From contig NZ_JAMXMC010000005.1 of NCBI RefSeq assembly GCF_024055665.1, positions 124,001 through 188,000 on the forward strand: DNA of 64,000 nt, written 5' to 3'. Origin of the DNA: Ideonella oryzae (GTDB lineage Bacteria; Pseudomonadota; Gammaproteobacteria; Burkholderiales; Burkholderiaceae_C). Shown here one piece after another: positions 38,870 through 47,713 of the stretch (within the stretch, counting starts at the first letter, position 1; each line of letters begins with the position of its first letter). A program made the translations under genes and the position numbers. Below the pieces are notes generated by a model. It did no database searches, was not told where the DNA came from, and saw only the letters and a list, made by a program, of their open reading frames with translations.

Positions 38870-40564
38870 TCAAACGCCCTGCCAGCACCCCTGGGCTTCG
38901 GTGGCCAGGCCCTCGGCCTGCAGCTTGAGCAGGTGGGCCCGCAGCGAGCGCTCTGCCACGGCGTGCCGCGCCGCGGGCACATCGCCGTAGACCTGGGGCA
39001 GCAACTCGGCCAGGGGGGCCGGTCCGGATCGGTCGCGCAGGGCGGCCAGCACCTTGGCTTCCCGGGCCAGCCGGTGGTCGATCAGGCGCTGGAACTCGTT
39101 CGCCGGCGCCTCGATCAGGAAGCCGTGCCCCGGGGCCAGCCACTGCAACGGCAGCGATTTCAGCCCCTGCAGCGAGGCCAGGTAAGCCGCCATGTCGCCG
39201 TCGGGGGGGTTGATCACCACGGTGGAGCCCTGCATCACATGGTCGCCGGTGAAGAGCAGGGCTTCCTCCTGCAGCCACCAGCAGACGTGGTTGGCGGCGT
39301 GTCCGGGCGTGTGCACCGCCCGCAGCGTGCAGTCCTCGCCCAGGGGCCAGCATTGCCCGTCCTCGGGCGACGCATGCGGCTCAAAGGCCGTGTCCTGCCA
39401 CTCGGCGTGCCGGGCCGGCAGGCCGACCAGGCGCGCGCCGGTCAGGGCCTGCAGCCGCCGGGCAGCCGGTGAATGGTCCGGATGGGTGTGCGTCACCAGG
39501 ATGTGGGTGATGCGCCGGGCCCCCGCCGCGGCCAGCACGGCCTGCAGATGGGCTTCGGTGTGGGCATCCTCGGGCCCCGGGTCCAGCACCGCCACCTCGT
39601 GGTGACCGGGCGAGCCGATCAGGTAGGTGTTGGTGCCTGGGCCGGTCATCATCGAACCATTGCCGCAGGTGATGCGCTGCACGCGCGGTGAGAGCGTGAC
39701 GACGCGCTCTGGCGTGAGCGCGATCCACACATCGCCGCGACCCTCCGGGTCCAGGCGGCCGATCTCGGCATAAGGCAGTTCATGCGGCAGCACGGGGCGC
39801 TTGCCCTGGGCGTCCTGGCCCAGGCGCGGGAACTGGCGCTGAACGCGCGTCGCCTGCCGCGCCGCCTCCAAGGCCGCGTCCACCGTGGGATGGGCCGCCA
39901 GCCCCTGCAGCAGGGCCCGCGTGACCGGCAGCATGCGCAGGCCCGCCGCCAGAGCCTGGTCGGGCGTCATCCAGGCCAGCTCCAGTGCCTCGCCTGCGTC
40001 GGCCTGCGCGTCTTGCCCCTGCGGCGCCCGAGCCAGGAAGAAACGGGTGTCGAAACGGGGCTTCATACCCAGAGGCGTCAGCCAGTGGGCCAGGTAGACC
40101 AGCCGGTCCACGGCCAGCATCAACCCCGCCTGGCGCACCCAATCGGCAAAGGACTGGCCGTCCTGCAGGCCCGGGCGGACCACGGGCGCCTGTCGCAGGG
40201 CAGCGTCCGGCCCCTCGGCCAACAGCAGCCCCACTTCCTCGAAACACTCACGCACCGCGGCGATGGCGTAGTCCAGGCCGCGACAGGGCAGTTGCATGCG
40301 CTGGCTGAACTGGGCGTCCTGGCCCAGCGCGCGGTCGTGCAAGCCCGGGTCGGCCGCATCCAGCACGCCCCCCGGAAACACCCAGACCCCGCTGCGCATG
40401 TCGCCATCGCGCACAGCCCGGCGCAGCAGCAGCACCTGCGGGCCACCCTCGGCATCGCGCAGCAGCAGCACGCTGGCCGCGCGCCGGGTGCCGGCCAGCG
40501 CGCTGTCATCCGGCCAGGGGCCGCCCGGGGGCCATTGCGCCAATGTGTCCGTCGGGGCATTCAT
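38870..40564 (-). CDS. NUDIX hydrolase / metallo-beta-lactamase fusion protein
   Basis: 564-residue cytoplasmic fusion. Residues about 25-215 form a NUDIX domain with the catalytic helix R105-E-C-F-E-E-V-G-L113 and a long insertion before it, as in NUDT19/CoA-pyrophosphatase-like proteins. Residues about 285-500 form a metallo-beta-lactamase domain with THTHPDH (357-363) and TPGHAANH, resembling LACTB2. A winged-helix-like C-terminus follows, as in LACTB2. The two halves could hydrolyse a nucleotide-linked substrate in succession or act separately. ATG at 40564 has AAAGGAG six bases upstream. It is divergent from a ferredoxin gene. Confidence 0.87.
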   Translation of the reverse strand: MNAPTDTLAQWPPGGPWPDDSALAGTRRAASVLLLRDAEGGPQVLLLRRAVRDGDMRSGVWVFPGGVLDAADPGLHDRALGQDAQFSQRMQLPCRGLDYAIAAVRECFEEVGLLLAEGPDAALRQAPVVRPGLQDGQSFADWVRQAGLMLAVDRLVYLAHWLTPLGMKPRFDTRFFLARAPQGQDAQADAGEALELAWMTPDQALAAGLRMLPVTRALLQGLAAHPTVDAALEAARQATRVQRQFPRLGQDAQGKRPVLPHELPYAEIGRLDPEGRGDVWIALTPERVVTLSPRVQRITCGNGSMMTGPGTNTYLIGSPGHHEVAVLDPGPEDAHTEAHLQAVLAAAGARRITHILVTHTHPDHSPAARRLQALTGARLVGLPARHAEWQDTAFEPHASPEDGQCWPLGEDCTLRAVHTPGHAANHVCWWLQEEALLFTGDHVMQGSTVVINPPDGDMAAYLASLQGLKSLPLQWLAPGHGFLIEAPANEFQRLIDHRLAREAKVLAALRDRSGPAPLAELLPQVYGDVPAARHAVAERSLRAHLLKLQAEGLATEAQGCWQGV

Positions 40565-40643
40565 CCATGTCTCCTTTGTCGTGTTCTGTCGGGTCACGCA
40601 GACGTCACAGTCTAAGGAGTTCCGCGGCGGCTACAGTGCCGGC

Positions 40644-40946
40644 ATGTCTGACGCCCTGCCGCCCGTCGTGCACCTGCGCATCGAGCCGCTGGGCCGCGTG
40701 GTGCCCATCCCCGCGGGGCAAAGCCTGCTGGAGGCGGCCGACGCGGCGGGCATCCGCCTGCCCCGCTCCTGCCGCAACGGCACCTGCCGGACCTGCCGCT
40801 GCCACCTGCTGGCAGGCGCGGTTCGCTACCGCATCGACTGGCCCGGCCTGAGCGCCGAGGAACGCGCCGAGGGCGAGGTGCTGCCTTGCGTGGCCGAAGC
40901 CCTGGAGGACGTCACCTTGTTGGTGCCCGGCGCCCGGATGCGCTGA
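40644..40946 (+). CDS. Plant-type [2Fe-2S] ferredoxin
   Basis: 100-residue electron carrier. The cluster motif C-x4-C-x2-C is present in SCRNGTCRTCRC and the fourth Cys is in EVLPCVAEA. Length and pattern match small ferredoxins that serve oxygenases or reductases. No partner enzyme gene is adjacent. The ATG at 40644 is the only start that gives the compact family length. Confidence 0.9.
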   Translation: MSDALPPVVHLRIEPLGRVVPIPAGQSLLEAADAAGIRLPRSCRNGTCRTCRCHLLAGAVRYRIDWPGLSAEERAEGEVLPCVAEALEDVTLLVPGARMR

Positions 40947-41072
40947 ACTGTCCTTTCGGCCCCATCGGCTGTCGCAGAACGGTCAGATTCAGGTCTGATC
41001 CTTGCTTGGTGTCGCCCATGGCCCGGGCGTGTCCCGGGGCCCCTCGCCGACTGCCCACCCCTGGAGGACACG

Positions 41073-42140
41073 ATGCCTGGATTGCCGAGCCTTTCCTGCC
41101 GCAGCTGGCGCCGACTGCTTTGCGCCACCCTCGGATGGCTGAGCCTGGGCCTGGCCCAGGCCGAGGGAGACAGCCTGGTGTTGCACCGGCTCGGCGCTGC
41201 GGAAAACGCGGTGGCCGCCCTGCGCGGCCCGGCCCTCTACCTCAAGGGCGATGGTCCGCCGGACAGCGCCTCGTTTGCCGCCTTCCTGCGCCAGGTCTCG
41301 GGCGATCGGCTGGATGTGGTGGTGCTGGGGGCCAGCTACCCCGACTGGGAAGGCGAATGCCGCACGATCACGGGGCTGGACCAGGTCAACTCCTGCACCA
41401 CCATCGTGATCCGCCAGCCGCAGGACGCCGCTGACCCCGCCGTGCTCGACGCGATCCGGCGGGCCGAGGTGGTTTACTTTCGCGGCGGCGACCAGTGCAA
41501 CTTCATGCACTGGCGCGACAGCCCGCTGCCCGCGGCGGTGCGCCAGGTGGTGCAGCGCGGCGGTGGCACCGGCGGCGGCAGCGCCGGTCTGGCCATCCAG
41601 GGCTCGCTGGCGGTGTACGACGGTTGCCAGGGCAGCGTGACCTCACCCTCGGCGCTGGCCGAGCCCTACCGGGACAACGTCAGCTTCAGCGAGCATTTGT
41701 TCGACTGGTCTGCCCTGCGCAACACGCTGACCGACAGCCACTTCGTCAAGCGCGACCGGATGGGCCGCATGATGGCCTTTCTGTGCCGGCAACTGGCCGT
41801 GGGCCACACGGCCCAGGCGTGGGGTCTGGGCATCAACGAGGGGGCGGCCGTGGTGATTGACCGCAACGGCCTGGGCACCGTCCATGGCGACACGGCCTAC
41901 ATGGTGCTGGCCGACCGCCCTTCGGAAAGCTGCCACCAGGGCGCGGACCCCGTCAGCTATGCCGGCTACAAGGTCTGGCGGCTGGATGCCGGGCAGCAGT
42001 TCGACTTCAACCAACGCCCTCGGACCGGCTACTACCGGGTGGACGTGGTCCAGGGCGCCCTCACCACGGACCCCTACGAACCACCCGCTGCGGCCCACAC
42101 GCTGGCCTTGCGCGAGCCGGATCGCCTGGACGGTCTCTGA
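41073..42140 (+). CDS. Exported cyanophycinase-like peptidase (S51 family)
   Basis: 355-residue protein with a signal peptide (about residues 1-30, ending AQA). Family S51 signatures are present: VVYFRGGDQCNFM, the nucleophile elbow GGGSAG with Ser170, and DSHFVKRDRMGRMMAF. Cyanophycinases hydrolyse the Asp-Arg storage polymer; secreted forms let bacteria use it from outside. The actual substrate here is not proven and could be another isoaspartyl peptide. GGAGG precedes the ATG. Confidence 0.87.
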   Translation: MPGLPSLSCRSWRRLLCATLGWLSLGLAQAEGDSLVLHRLGAAENAVAALRGPALYLKGDGPPDSASFAAFLRQVSGDRLDVVVLGASYPDWEGECRTITGLDQVNSCTTIVIRQPQDAADPAVLDAIRRAEVVYFRGGDQCNFMHWRDSPLPAAVRQVVQRGGGTGGGSAGLAIQGSLAVYDGCQGSVTSPSALAEPYRDNVSFSEHLFDWSALRNTLTDSHFVKRDRMGRMMAFLCRQLAVGHTAQAWGLGINEGAAVVIDRNGLGTVHGDTAYMVLADRPSESCHQGADPVSYAGYKVWRLDAGQQFDFNQRPRTGYYRVDVVQGALTTDPYEPPAAAHTLALREPDRLDGL

Positions 42141-42173
42141 TCCCGCGGCCGGCCGCGACCCGGCTTGCAGCGC

Positions 42174-42785
42174 TCAGGCGCCGCTGCGCCGCTCCAGCAG
42201 CGCCAGCACCGCAGCGGGCACGCTGCGGCTGAGTGAATCCACCACCTCGGGATCGTCCAGGTCCGCAGCCTCGTTGCCGTCTTGCGCTTCGCCGCCCAGC
42301 AGCGCGATGGGCACCAGCAAAGGCCCGATCGCCGGGTCGTCCCAGAGCGGCTCCCAGTCTTCGGCCGCCAGATCGGTGGCCTGCAGGAAGCCGGTGCACC
42401 AGTCCCGGGCATCCACCCAGTCGCGTTCGTCGCCTTCGGCCACGCTGAAGATGGGCTCCCACTGCTCGGGATCGTCCCGCCACTGGCAGGCCAGCGCCTG
42501 CAGATGGCGCAGCACCAGCACCGTGGTGTTCTTGCGCTGACGCTGGCTGGGAAACGGCGCGGCTTCCTCGCCATCACCGCCCCACACCAGGGGCAGCCAC
42601 TGGGCCGTGCCCAGGCGCTCCAGCACCCCCGGCAGCAGCCACAAGCCACTCAGATAGCCGTCCATGCCCTCGATGTTCATGGCCGCTTCGCTGGGCAGGG
42701 AGGCCAGCAACTCGTCGAGTTGCTGGAGTTCGGCATCGCTCAGCGGGGTGTTGGGCGAGGCGGGATTGAAGTCAGGGTAGTTCAT
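42174..42785 (-). CDS. UPF0149/YecA-like protein
   Basis: 203-residue acidic helical protein of the UPF0149 (YgfB/YecA) type, with LSDAELQQLDELLASLP, NIEGMDGYLSGLWLLPG and a DARDWCTGFLQATDL segment typical of the family. There is no C-terminal SEC-C zinc motif. Function is unclear in this subfamily. It converges with the cyanophycinase-like gene; a 14-base perfect palindrome (42144-42157) lies between the stops. Confidence 0.8.
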   Translation of the reverse strand: MNYPDFNPASPNTPLSDAELQQLDELLASLPSEAAMNIEGMDGYLSGLWLLPGVLERLGTAQWLPLVWGGDGEEAAPFPSQRQRKNTTVLVLRHLQALACQWRDDPEQWEPIFSVAEGDERDWVDARDWCTGFLQATDLAAEDWEPLWDDPAIGPLLVPIALLGGEAQDGNEAADLDDPEVVDSLSRSVPAAVLALLERRSGA

Positions 42786-42862
42786 GGCGGGGAAGGATCA
42801 GGGCCGGAGGCACCACGTCGCCGACGCGGTGCGCCATTCTCGCGCGGGATCCCCCACCCCGC

Positions 42863-43288
42863 TCACCAGGTGCCGGTGTTGGGCATCGAGGCCCAGGGTT
42901 CGGCCGGGGGCAGCGCACTGCCTGCCTGCAGCAGTTCGACCGAAATCTGGTCCGGCGAGCGCACAAAGGCCATGCGCCCGTCACGCGGCGGGCGCAGGAT
43001 GGTGACACCCTGGGCCTGCAGCCGGGCGCAGGCGGCGTAGATGTCTGGCACTTCGTAGGCCACATGGCCAAAGTTGCGGCCACCGGTGTAGGCCTCGGGG
43101 TCCCAGTTGTGCGTCAGCTCGATCTGGGCGGCGTGGTCGCCCGGGGCAGCCAGGTAGATCAGCGTGAAGCGCCCCTGGGGGTAATCGTCCCGGCGCACCA
43201 CTTCCAGGCCCAGCGCATCACGCCAGAAGTGCAGGGAGGGCTCGACCTCGGTGACGCGCACCATGGTGTGAAGGTATTTCATGCTCAT
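42863..43288 (-). CDS. gloA: Lactoylglutathione lyase (glyoxalase I)
   Basis: 141-residue metalloenzyme that converts the methylglyoxal-glutathione hemithioacetal to lactoylglutathione. Metal ligands expected for GloA are present: His in YLHTMVRV, Glu in QIELTHNW, His in GHVAYEVPD and Glu in SVELLQ. The C-terminus beyond ELLQAG is slightly extended. The start may be the ATG at 43282 (MKYLHT), two codons inside the one given; neither has a strong ribosome site. Confidence 0.94.
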   Translation of the reverse strand: MSMKYLHTMVRVTEVEPSLHFWRDALGLEVVRRDDYPQGRFTLIYLAAPGDHAAQIELTHNWDPEAYTGGRNFGHVAYEVPDIYAACARLQAQGVTILRPPRDGRMAFVRSPDQISVELLQAGSALPPAEPWASMPNTGTW

Positions 43289-43322
43289 GCGGTCACTTTA
43301 CGGGCTTTCGTCTGCCATGAAT

Positions 43323-43338
43323 TGGCACGGGTCTTGCC
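43323..43338 (+). promoter_or_regulatory. Sigma-54-type promoter upstream of a secreted protein gene
   Basis: TGGCACG-GGTC-TTGC matches the RpoN consensus TGGCACG-N4-TTGC exactly, with GG and GC ten bases apart. It points towards the secreted-protein gene starting at 43465, giving a leader of roughly 115 bases. Confidence 0.6.
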
Positions 43339-43464
43339 GTGCATAGTTCACAGCCCACCGGGGCGGGTCGTATCACGGTTTAGGGATAGGGCTGTCACAG
43401 GTGAATGTGAAAATTAGGGACAGGTGTATCCCGAAGTTCATGCCCTCGGGCAAAGGCGAAGATC

Positions 43465-44715
43465 TTGAAACTCACATTTCCTTTCTTCTTCTCCGGCCCT
43501 CTGAAGGGGATGACCGGAGCCTGTCTGGCCGTTCTGGCCATCACCAACACCCAGGCCGCGACCGTGCCCGTCACGGGCTACGCGCCCAACGAGATCCTGG
43601 CCAACATCCGTGTCGATCTGCTCGACTCGGAGTTCAGCCAGTCCCGCAGCATGTTCACCTGGTGCGATTACCAGGGCCACCTGTGGGTGGGCAAGGTGGA
43701 TCCGGCCACCGGCAACATCCTCAACCCCACCTACAAGCTGATCGACAGCGACGCCATCACCCCGGCGGAGATGAGCGTCACCACCAATGGCCCGGAGTGG
43801 ATTTCCACGTCCACCGGCGACCACATCGTCTACACCAAGTTCGTGGCGGGACAGACGCCGTCCGCCAAGTCCGCCCGGCTGGCCTACGCCCAACTGAACG
43901 GCGATGGCTCGGTCAACACGGTGTCGGTGCTGGGCCCGGACCTGCCGCGCAACGCCCCCTATGCGAGCGACGACGAGGGCGATGCCACCCCTCGCATCAG
44001 CTATGTCGACCAGTACAACCGCCACTACTGGCGCTACCTGAACGACGACACCAGCGAGAAGCAGATCAAGGGCATGAAGGCCACGCCCAAGCCGGTGTCC
44101 GTGCGTTTCGTGCGCGGTGCCAATGCACTGGTCTACTCGCAGGAGGTGAACGGCGTGAAGCAGGTCTTCATGCTGAAGATGGACAGCGGCAAGCTGACCC
44201 AGATCACCACCGACGACGGTGACAAGGACCTGCGCACCGTGCCCTGGATGTGGTCCGCACCCGAGTTCAGCGGCAAGCTGGTGCTGATGACGACGGTCAA
44301 CGAGAACCAGCTGCGCTTCTACCGCATGATGGACAAGGACGGCGACGGCGTGTCGACCTGGACGCTGTTCAACACCATTGCCATGCCGACGGGCACCACG
44401 GTGGCCTCGCCCGAGCCGTTCATCTACAACGGCAAGTCCTACGTGTCGCTGGCCCTGACCGACACCGCCATCGGCTTCCCGTCCTCGATCTGGCTGAGCA
44501 CGGTGAACCCCAAGAACGCCGCCTTGTGGAAGGTCAGCGACGACAGCAGCCTGCGCGTGCGCATGGACCCGGAGGTCTACATCACCGACAACGGCCCGGT
44601 GGTGTTCTACAACCGCTTCGACCCCAGCAAGGCCACGGGCGACCAGCCGCCCTGGTGCAGCGCCTGCTCGGAGGGGCTGTTCCGCTCGACCTCGGGCATC
44701 CTGCCGGGCAACTGA
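43465..44715 (+). CDS. Secreted protein of unknown function, probable beta-propeller
   Basis: 416 residues, not recognised. A signal peptide is followed from about residue 32 by strand-rich sequence with TolB-like phrases such as TWCDYQGHLWVGKVD, VFMLKMDSGKLTQITTDDGDKD and PSSIWLSTVNPKNAALWKVSDD. Two Cys near the C-terminus (PPWCSACSEG) could form a disulfide or bind a ligand. The start is taken as TTG at 43465 with AAAGGCGAAG upstream, which gives a complete signal peptide; the ATG at 43510 would shorten it and leaves almost no space from its AAGGGG. A sigma-54-type promoter precedes it and a terminator follows. Confidence 0.72.
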   Translation: MKLTFPFFFSGPLKGMTGACLAVLAITNTQAATVPVTGYAPNEILANIRVDLLDSEFSQSRSMFTWCDYQGHLWVGKVDPATGNILNPTYKLIDSDAITPAEMSVTTNGPEWISTSTGDHIVYTKFVAGQTPSAKSARLAYAQLNGDGSVNTVSVLGPDLPRNAPYASDDEGDATPRISYVDQYNRHYWRYLNDDTSEKQIKGMKATPKPVSVRFVRGANALVYSQEVNGVKQVFMLKMDSGKLTQITTDDGDKDLRTVPWMWSAPEFSGKLVLMTTVNENQLRFYRMMDKDGDGVSTWTLFNTIAMPTGTTVASPEPFIYNGKSYVSLALTDTAIGFPSSIWLSTVNPKNAALWKVSDDSSLRVRMDPEVYITDNGPVVFYNRFDPSKATGDQPPWCSACSEGLFRSTSGILPGN

Positions 44716-44740
44716 GTCACCTGCCCGCAGCACCCACACC

Positions 44741-44768
44741 ACAGCCGGCCCCGTGCCGGCTGTTCTGT
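44741..44768 (+). terminator. Terminator after the secreted propeller-like gene
   Basis: ACAGCCGGC and GCCGGCTGT pair over nine bases around a five-base loop and are followed by TCTGT, 26 bases beyond the stop codon. Confidence 0.6.
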
Positions 44769-44851
44769 CATTGGCCGAGCCGCACGGCTGTGCCAACATG
44801 AACAGCGCCGCAGCACCGCGGCGTTCATGCCCTGGTGGGCGCCCTCCCGCG

Positions 44852-45289
44852 ATGAAGAAACTCCTGCTTGTCCCGCTCGTCCTGGTCGCTCTGACGGTGC
44901 TGTCCCTCGTCTTCTTCTGGCACTGGAGCTATTCCACCGGGGATCGCGCCGGCTACCTGCAGAAGTTCTCGCACAAGGGCTGGATCTGCAAGACCTGGGA
45001 GGGCGAACTGGCCATGGTCACCCTGCCCGGCACGGTGTCCGAGAAGTTCCTCTTCACGGTGCACGACGAGCAGGTGGCCCAGGGCCTGCGCAAGGCCATG
45101 GGACAGCGGGTGGACCTGCAGTACGAGGAGAAGGTCGGCCTGCCGGGCTCCTGCTTTGGCGAAACCCGGCACTTCGTGGTCGGCTTCACCACCGACGGGC
45201 CGGTGGCTCCGGTGCCGGGCGCCGCCAATGGTGCCGCGCCGGCCGGCCTCCCGGCCAGCGGCACGGCGTCAGCAGCCGCCGCACCCTGA
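44852..45289 (+). CDS. Small membrane-anchored protein of unknown function
   Basis: 145 residues. An N-terminal membrane segment (residues 4-24) anchors a domain containing YLQKFSHKGWICKTWEGELAM and GSCFGETRHFVVGF; the two cysteines are conserved-looking and could pair outside the cytoplasm. A C-terminal Ala/Pro/Gly-rich tail of about 30 residues looks disordered. It resembles short conserved hypotheticals of Burkholderiales that follow this KGW-CKTWEGE pattern, without known function. ATG at 44852 is chosen because the membrane segment starts there. Confidence 0.78.
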   Translation: MKKLLLVPLVLVALTVLSLVFFWHWSYSTGDRAGYLQKFSHKGWICKTWEGELAMVTLPGTVSEKFLFTVHDEQVAQGLRKAMGQRVDLQYEEKVGLPGSCFGETRHFVVGFTTDGPVAPVPGAANGAAPAGLPASGTASAAAAP

Positions 45290-45314
45290 AGGCGCGACAG
45301 CCGCCGCGTCAGGA

Positions 45315-45869
45315 TCAGCCGCGCAGCTTGGCGGTCACGGCGGCGATGCGCTCGCCGTAGAGCTTGGCGGTGGCCAGGTCACCCGAGGGAATTTCTTCCA
45401 CGCTGGCGTCCGACGGCGACTGCACCAGCAGGCCGACCGAACCACCCAGGTTGTTCACGTCGGCGCGGGTGGCGGCCTTGCTGTTGGCCGGCAGCAGGCC
45501 CAGGCTGACCCAGATGCCGCCATGCTGCGAGGCCAGGGTCTGCAGCGCGATCAGCGAGACCTGCTTGTCGCCGTTGAAACTGGCGCTGTTGGTGAAACCG
45601 CCGAAGACCTTGTCCTTCCACGCCTGGGTGAACCAGGCCTTGGAGGATGCGTCGGCGAACTTCTTGAACTGCCAGCTCGGGCTGCCCATGTAGGTGGGTG
45701 CGCCGAAGACGATGGCGTCGGCGGCGGCCAGCGTGTCCCAGCCGCCTTCGGGCAGGTTGCCCTCGGCGTCAATGGCCAGCAGCTCGGCGCCGCTGCCGGC
45801 GGCCACGGCCTCGGCAACCTTCTTGGTGTGGCCGTAGCCGCTGTGGAAGACGATGACGATCTTGCTCAT
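45315..45869 (-). CDS. Flavodoxin-family protein (WrbA-like)
   Basis: 184-residue FMN-binding protein. The phosphate-binding loop is FHSGYGHTKKVAEAV and the FMN-contact segments GAPTYMGSPSWQFKKF and GGFTNSASFNGD are present, as in NAD(P)H:quinone oxidoreductases of the WrbA group. A two-electron quinone reductase role is the likely one. Start ATG at 45869 is chosen over an in-frame upstream codon because the flavodoxin fold begins MSKIVIV. Confidence 0.88.
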   Translation of the reverse strand: MSKIVIVFHSGYGHTKKVAEAVAAGSGAELLAIDAEGNLPEGGWDTLAAADAIVFGAPTYMGSPSWQFKKFADASSKAWFTQAWKDKVFGGFTNSASFNGDKQVSLIALQTLASQHGGIWVSLGLLPANSKAATRADVNNLGGSVGLLVQSPSDASVEEIPSGDLATAKLYGERIAAVTAKLRG

Positions 45870-46021
45870 GAAAACTCCTGGTGGGGATGGATGCGAACGC
45901 CTGCGGCAGCGCACCCGGAAGGGGGGAATCTGTGGAACAGTCTAGGCAGGCCCGGCCGGTGCGGTGCGGGTCGCGCGTTGAAGCACGCATTCAAATTCCC
46001 TGAACTCGCCCCGCCCCCACG

Positions 46022-46750
46022 ATGACCGCCTCTCCCACTGCCCTGCCGCCGATCCGCTCCGACCTGCTGGTCACCGATGAACTCGAGGTGCTGTCCACCC
46101 TGGTGCCGCTGGCGGGTCGGAAGATCGTCGAACTGGGCTGCGGCGCAGCCCGGCTGGCGCGCGACCTGCTGGCCCGCCACCCCGGCAGCCAGGTCACCGG
46201 CCTGGAGGTGGACCGCCTGCAGCATGACAAGAACCTGGCCGCAGCCCCCGTGGCCGGCCTGCAGTTCCTCAGCGCGGGCGCCCAGGCCATTCCGTTGCCC
46301 GACGAATGCTTCGACCTGGCGCTGATGCTCAAGTCCCTGCACCACGTGCCGGTGCACGACATGGGCACGGCACTGGCCGAGGTGGCCCGGGTGCTCAAGC
46401 CGGGCGGCCACCTCTATGTGTCGGAGCCGGTCTATGCCGGCCCGCTCAACCGCATCGTGCGGCTCTTCAACGACGAGGGGCCCGTGCGCACCGCCGCCCA
46501 GCACGCGCTGGACGAGGCCCTGACCACCGGCACCTGGGCCCAGGTGGCCGAACTGCGCTTCGACACGCCCGCCCACTTCGACAGCTTCGAGACCTTCGAA
46601 GCCCGCATGATGCGGCCCAGCTTCGCCCGCCACTACCTGGACGCGAACCGGGTGGCCGAGGTGCGCGCCGCCTTCCAACCCCATCTGGGGCCGGACGGTG
46701 CGAACTTCCTGCGGCCCATGCACGTACGCCTGCTGCAGCGGCGGGACTGA
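46022..46750 (+). CDS. Class I SAM-dependent methyltransferase
   Basis: 242-residue soluble protein. The SAM-binding motif I is KIVELGCGAARLARDLL; the acidic motif II is VTGLEVD, and CFDLALMLKSLHHVP plus EVARVLKPGGHLYVSEPVY are the usual post-motifs. Substrate unknown; the pattern fits the UbiE/methyltransferase 11 group. It is divergent from the flavodoxin gene and convergent with the EamA transporter gene. Confidence 0.87.
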   Translation: MTASPTALPPIRSDLLVTDELEVLSTLVPLAGRKIVELGCGAARLARDLLARHPGSQVTGLEVDRLQHDKNLAAAPVAGLQFLSAGAQAIPLPDECFDLALMLKSLHHVPVHDMGTALAEVARVLKPGGHLYVSEPVYAGPLNRIVRLFNDEGPVRTAAQHALDEALTTGTWAQVAELRFDTPAHFDSFETFEARMMRPSFARHYLDANRVAEVRAAFQPHLGPDGANFLRPMHVRLLQRRD

Positions 46751-46769
46751 AGACCGATCGGTCTCAAGG

Positions 46770-47675
46770 TCATCGCCGCGCGGGTGCGGGCCGGCGCAGC
46801 ACCAGGGCCATGCCCGCCACCAGGGGCAGCAGGCCCAGCACGTCCAGCGGATAGAGCCGCTCGCCCAGCAGCCCCACCGCCAGCGCGATGCTGAAGAAGG
46901 GGCTGAGCAGGTGGAAGCTGCTGGCCCGGCTGGCCCCGCCCTGGCGCACCAGCCACAGCAGGATCAGCGTGGTGCCCAGCGACACCGGCCCGGCCTGGTA
47001 GAGCAGACTGCCCCAGAAGGCCGCACCCCAGTGCACCTGCAGGCCCTCGGTGGCCCAGGCCAGCGGCAGCAGCACCAAGCCGCTGGCCAGCAGCTGGGCA
47101 CAGGCCACCTGCCAGGGGTCTTCCCGCCCGGCCACGCCCTGGTTCAAGCGCGTGCCCAGCGCCAGGGCCAGTGTGCCCGCGGCGATCAGGCCCACCGCCC
47201 AGGGCGCCAGCCCGTCCAGGTGCAGGCGCTGGCCCATGATCAGCAGCACCGCGCCGAAAGCCAGCGCCAGGCCCCAGCCGGCCCGCGCGCCCAGGCGCTC
47301 GCGCCCCAGCCAGGCGCCCAGGGCCACCACCAGCAGCGGCGTGGTGCAGACGATGATGGCGGTCAGTGCCGCCGGCACATGCGTCATGCCGCTGTAGGCC
47401 AGGCCCAGGTAGACCGCGTTGCTGAGCAGCCCGGCCAGCACCGCCCGGCCCGAGACCCGCAGGCCACGCCGCTGCAGCGCCAGCATGATGGCCAGCCCCC
47501 CGCCCACCAAGGTGAAACGCAGCGACAGCAGGGTCAGCGGCCCGCAGGCCGTGAAGCCGATCTTGCCGGCGATGAAGGCCGAGGCCCACAGAAAGCTGAA
47601 CAGCGTGCCGGCGGCCGCCAGGGCCCAGGGCGAAGGCCCGGGCCGACTCAAGGAAGGGGCGAGGGTGGTGTCCAT
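46770..47675 (-). CDS. EamA/DMT-family transporter
   Basis: 301-residue inner-membrane protein with ten hydrophobic helices in two EamA repeats (LWASAFIAGKIGFTACGPLTLLSLRF in the first; SSFHLLSPFFSIALAVGLLGERL in the second). Such proteins export amino acids or other metabolites. The ATG at 47675 is chosen because the helices begin soon after it. It is divergent from a LysR regulator gene, which probably controls it. Confidence 0.9.
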   Translation of the reverse strand: MDTTLAPSLSRPGPSPWALAAAGTLFSFLWASAFIAGKIGFTACGPLTLLSLRFTLVGGGLAIMLALQRRGLRVSGRAVLAGLLSNAVYLGLAYSGMTHVPAALTAIIVCTTPLLVVALGAWLGRERLGARAGWGLALAFGAVLLIMGQRLHLDGLAPWAVGLIAAGTLALALGTRLNQGVAGREDPWQVACAQLLASGLVLLPLAWATEGLQVHWGAAFWGSLLYQAGPVSLGTTLILLWLVRQGGASRASSFHLLSPFFSIALAVGLLGERLYPLDVLGLLPLVAGMALVLRRPAPARR

Positions 47676-47713
47676 GGACGACACCTTAGAGGCAGGTCCA
47701 ACATTTTCAAAGT

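Noticed and set aside
42144-42157. 14-base perfect palindrome CGCGGCCGGCCGCG between convergent genes
   Set aside because: Such G+C palindromes are expected by composition and there is no loop or T-run to make a terminator.
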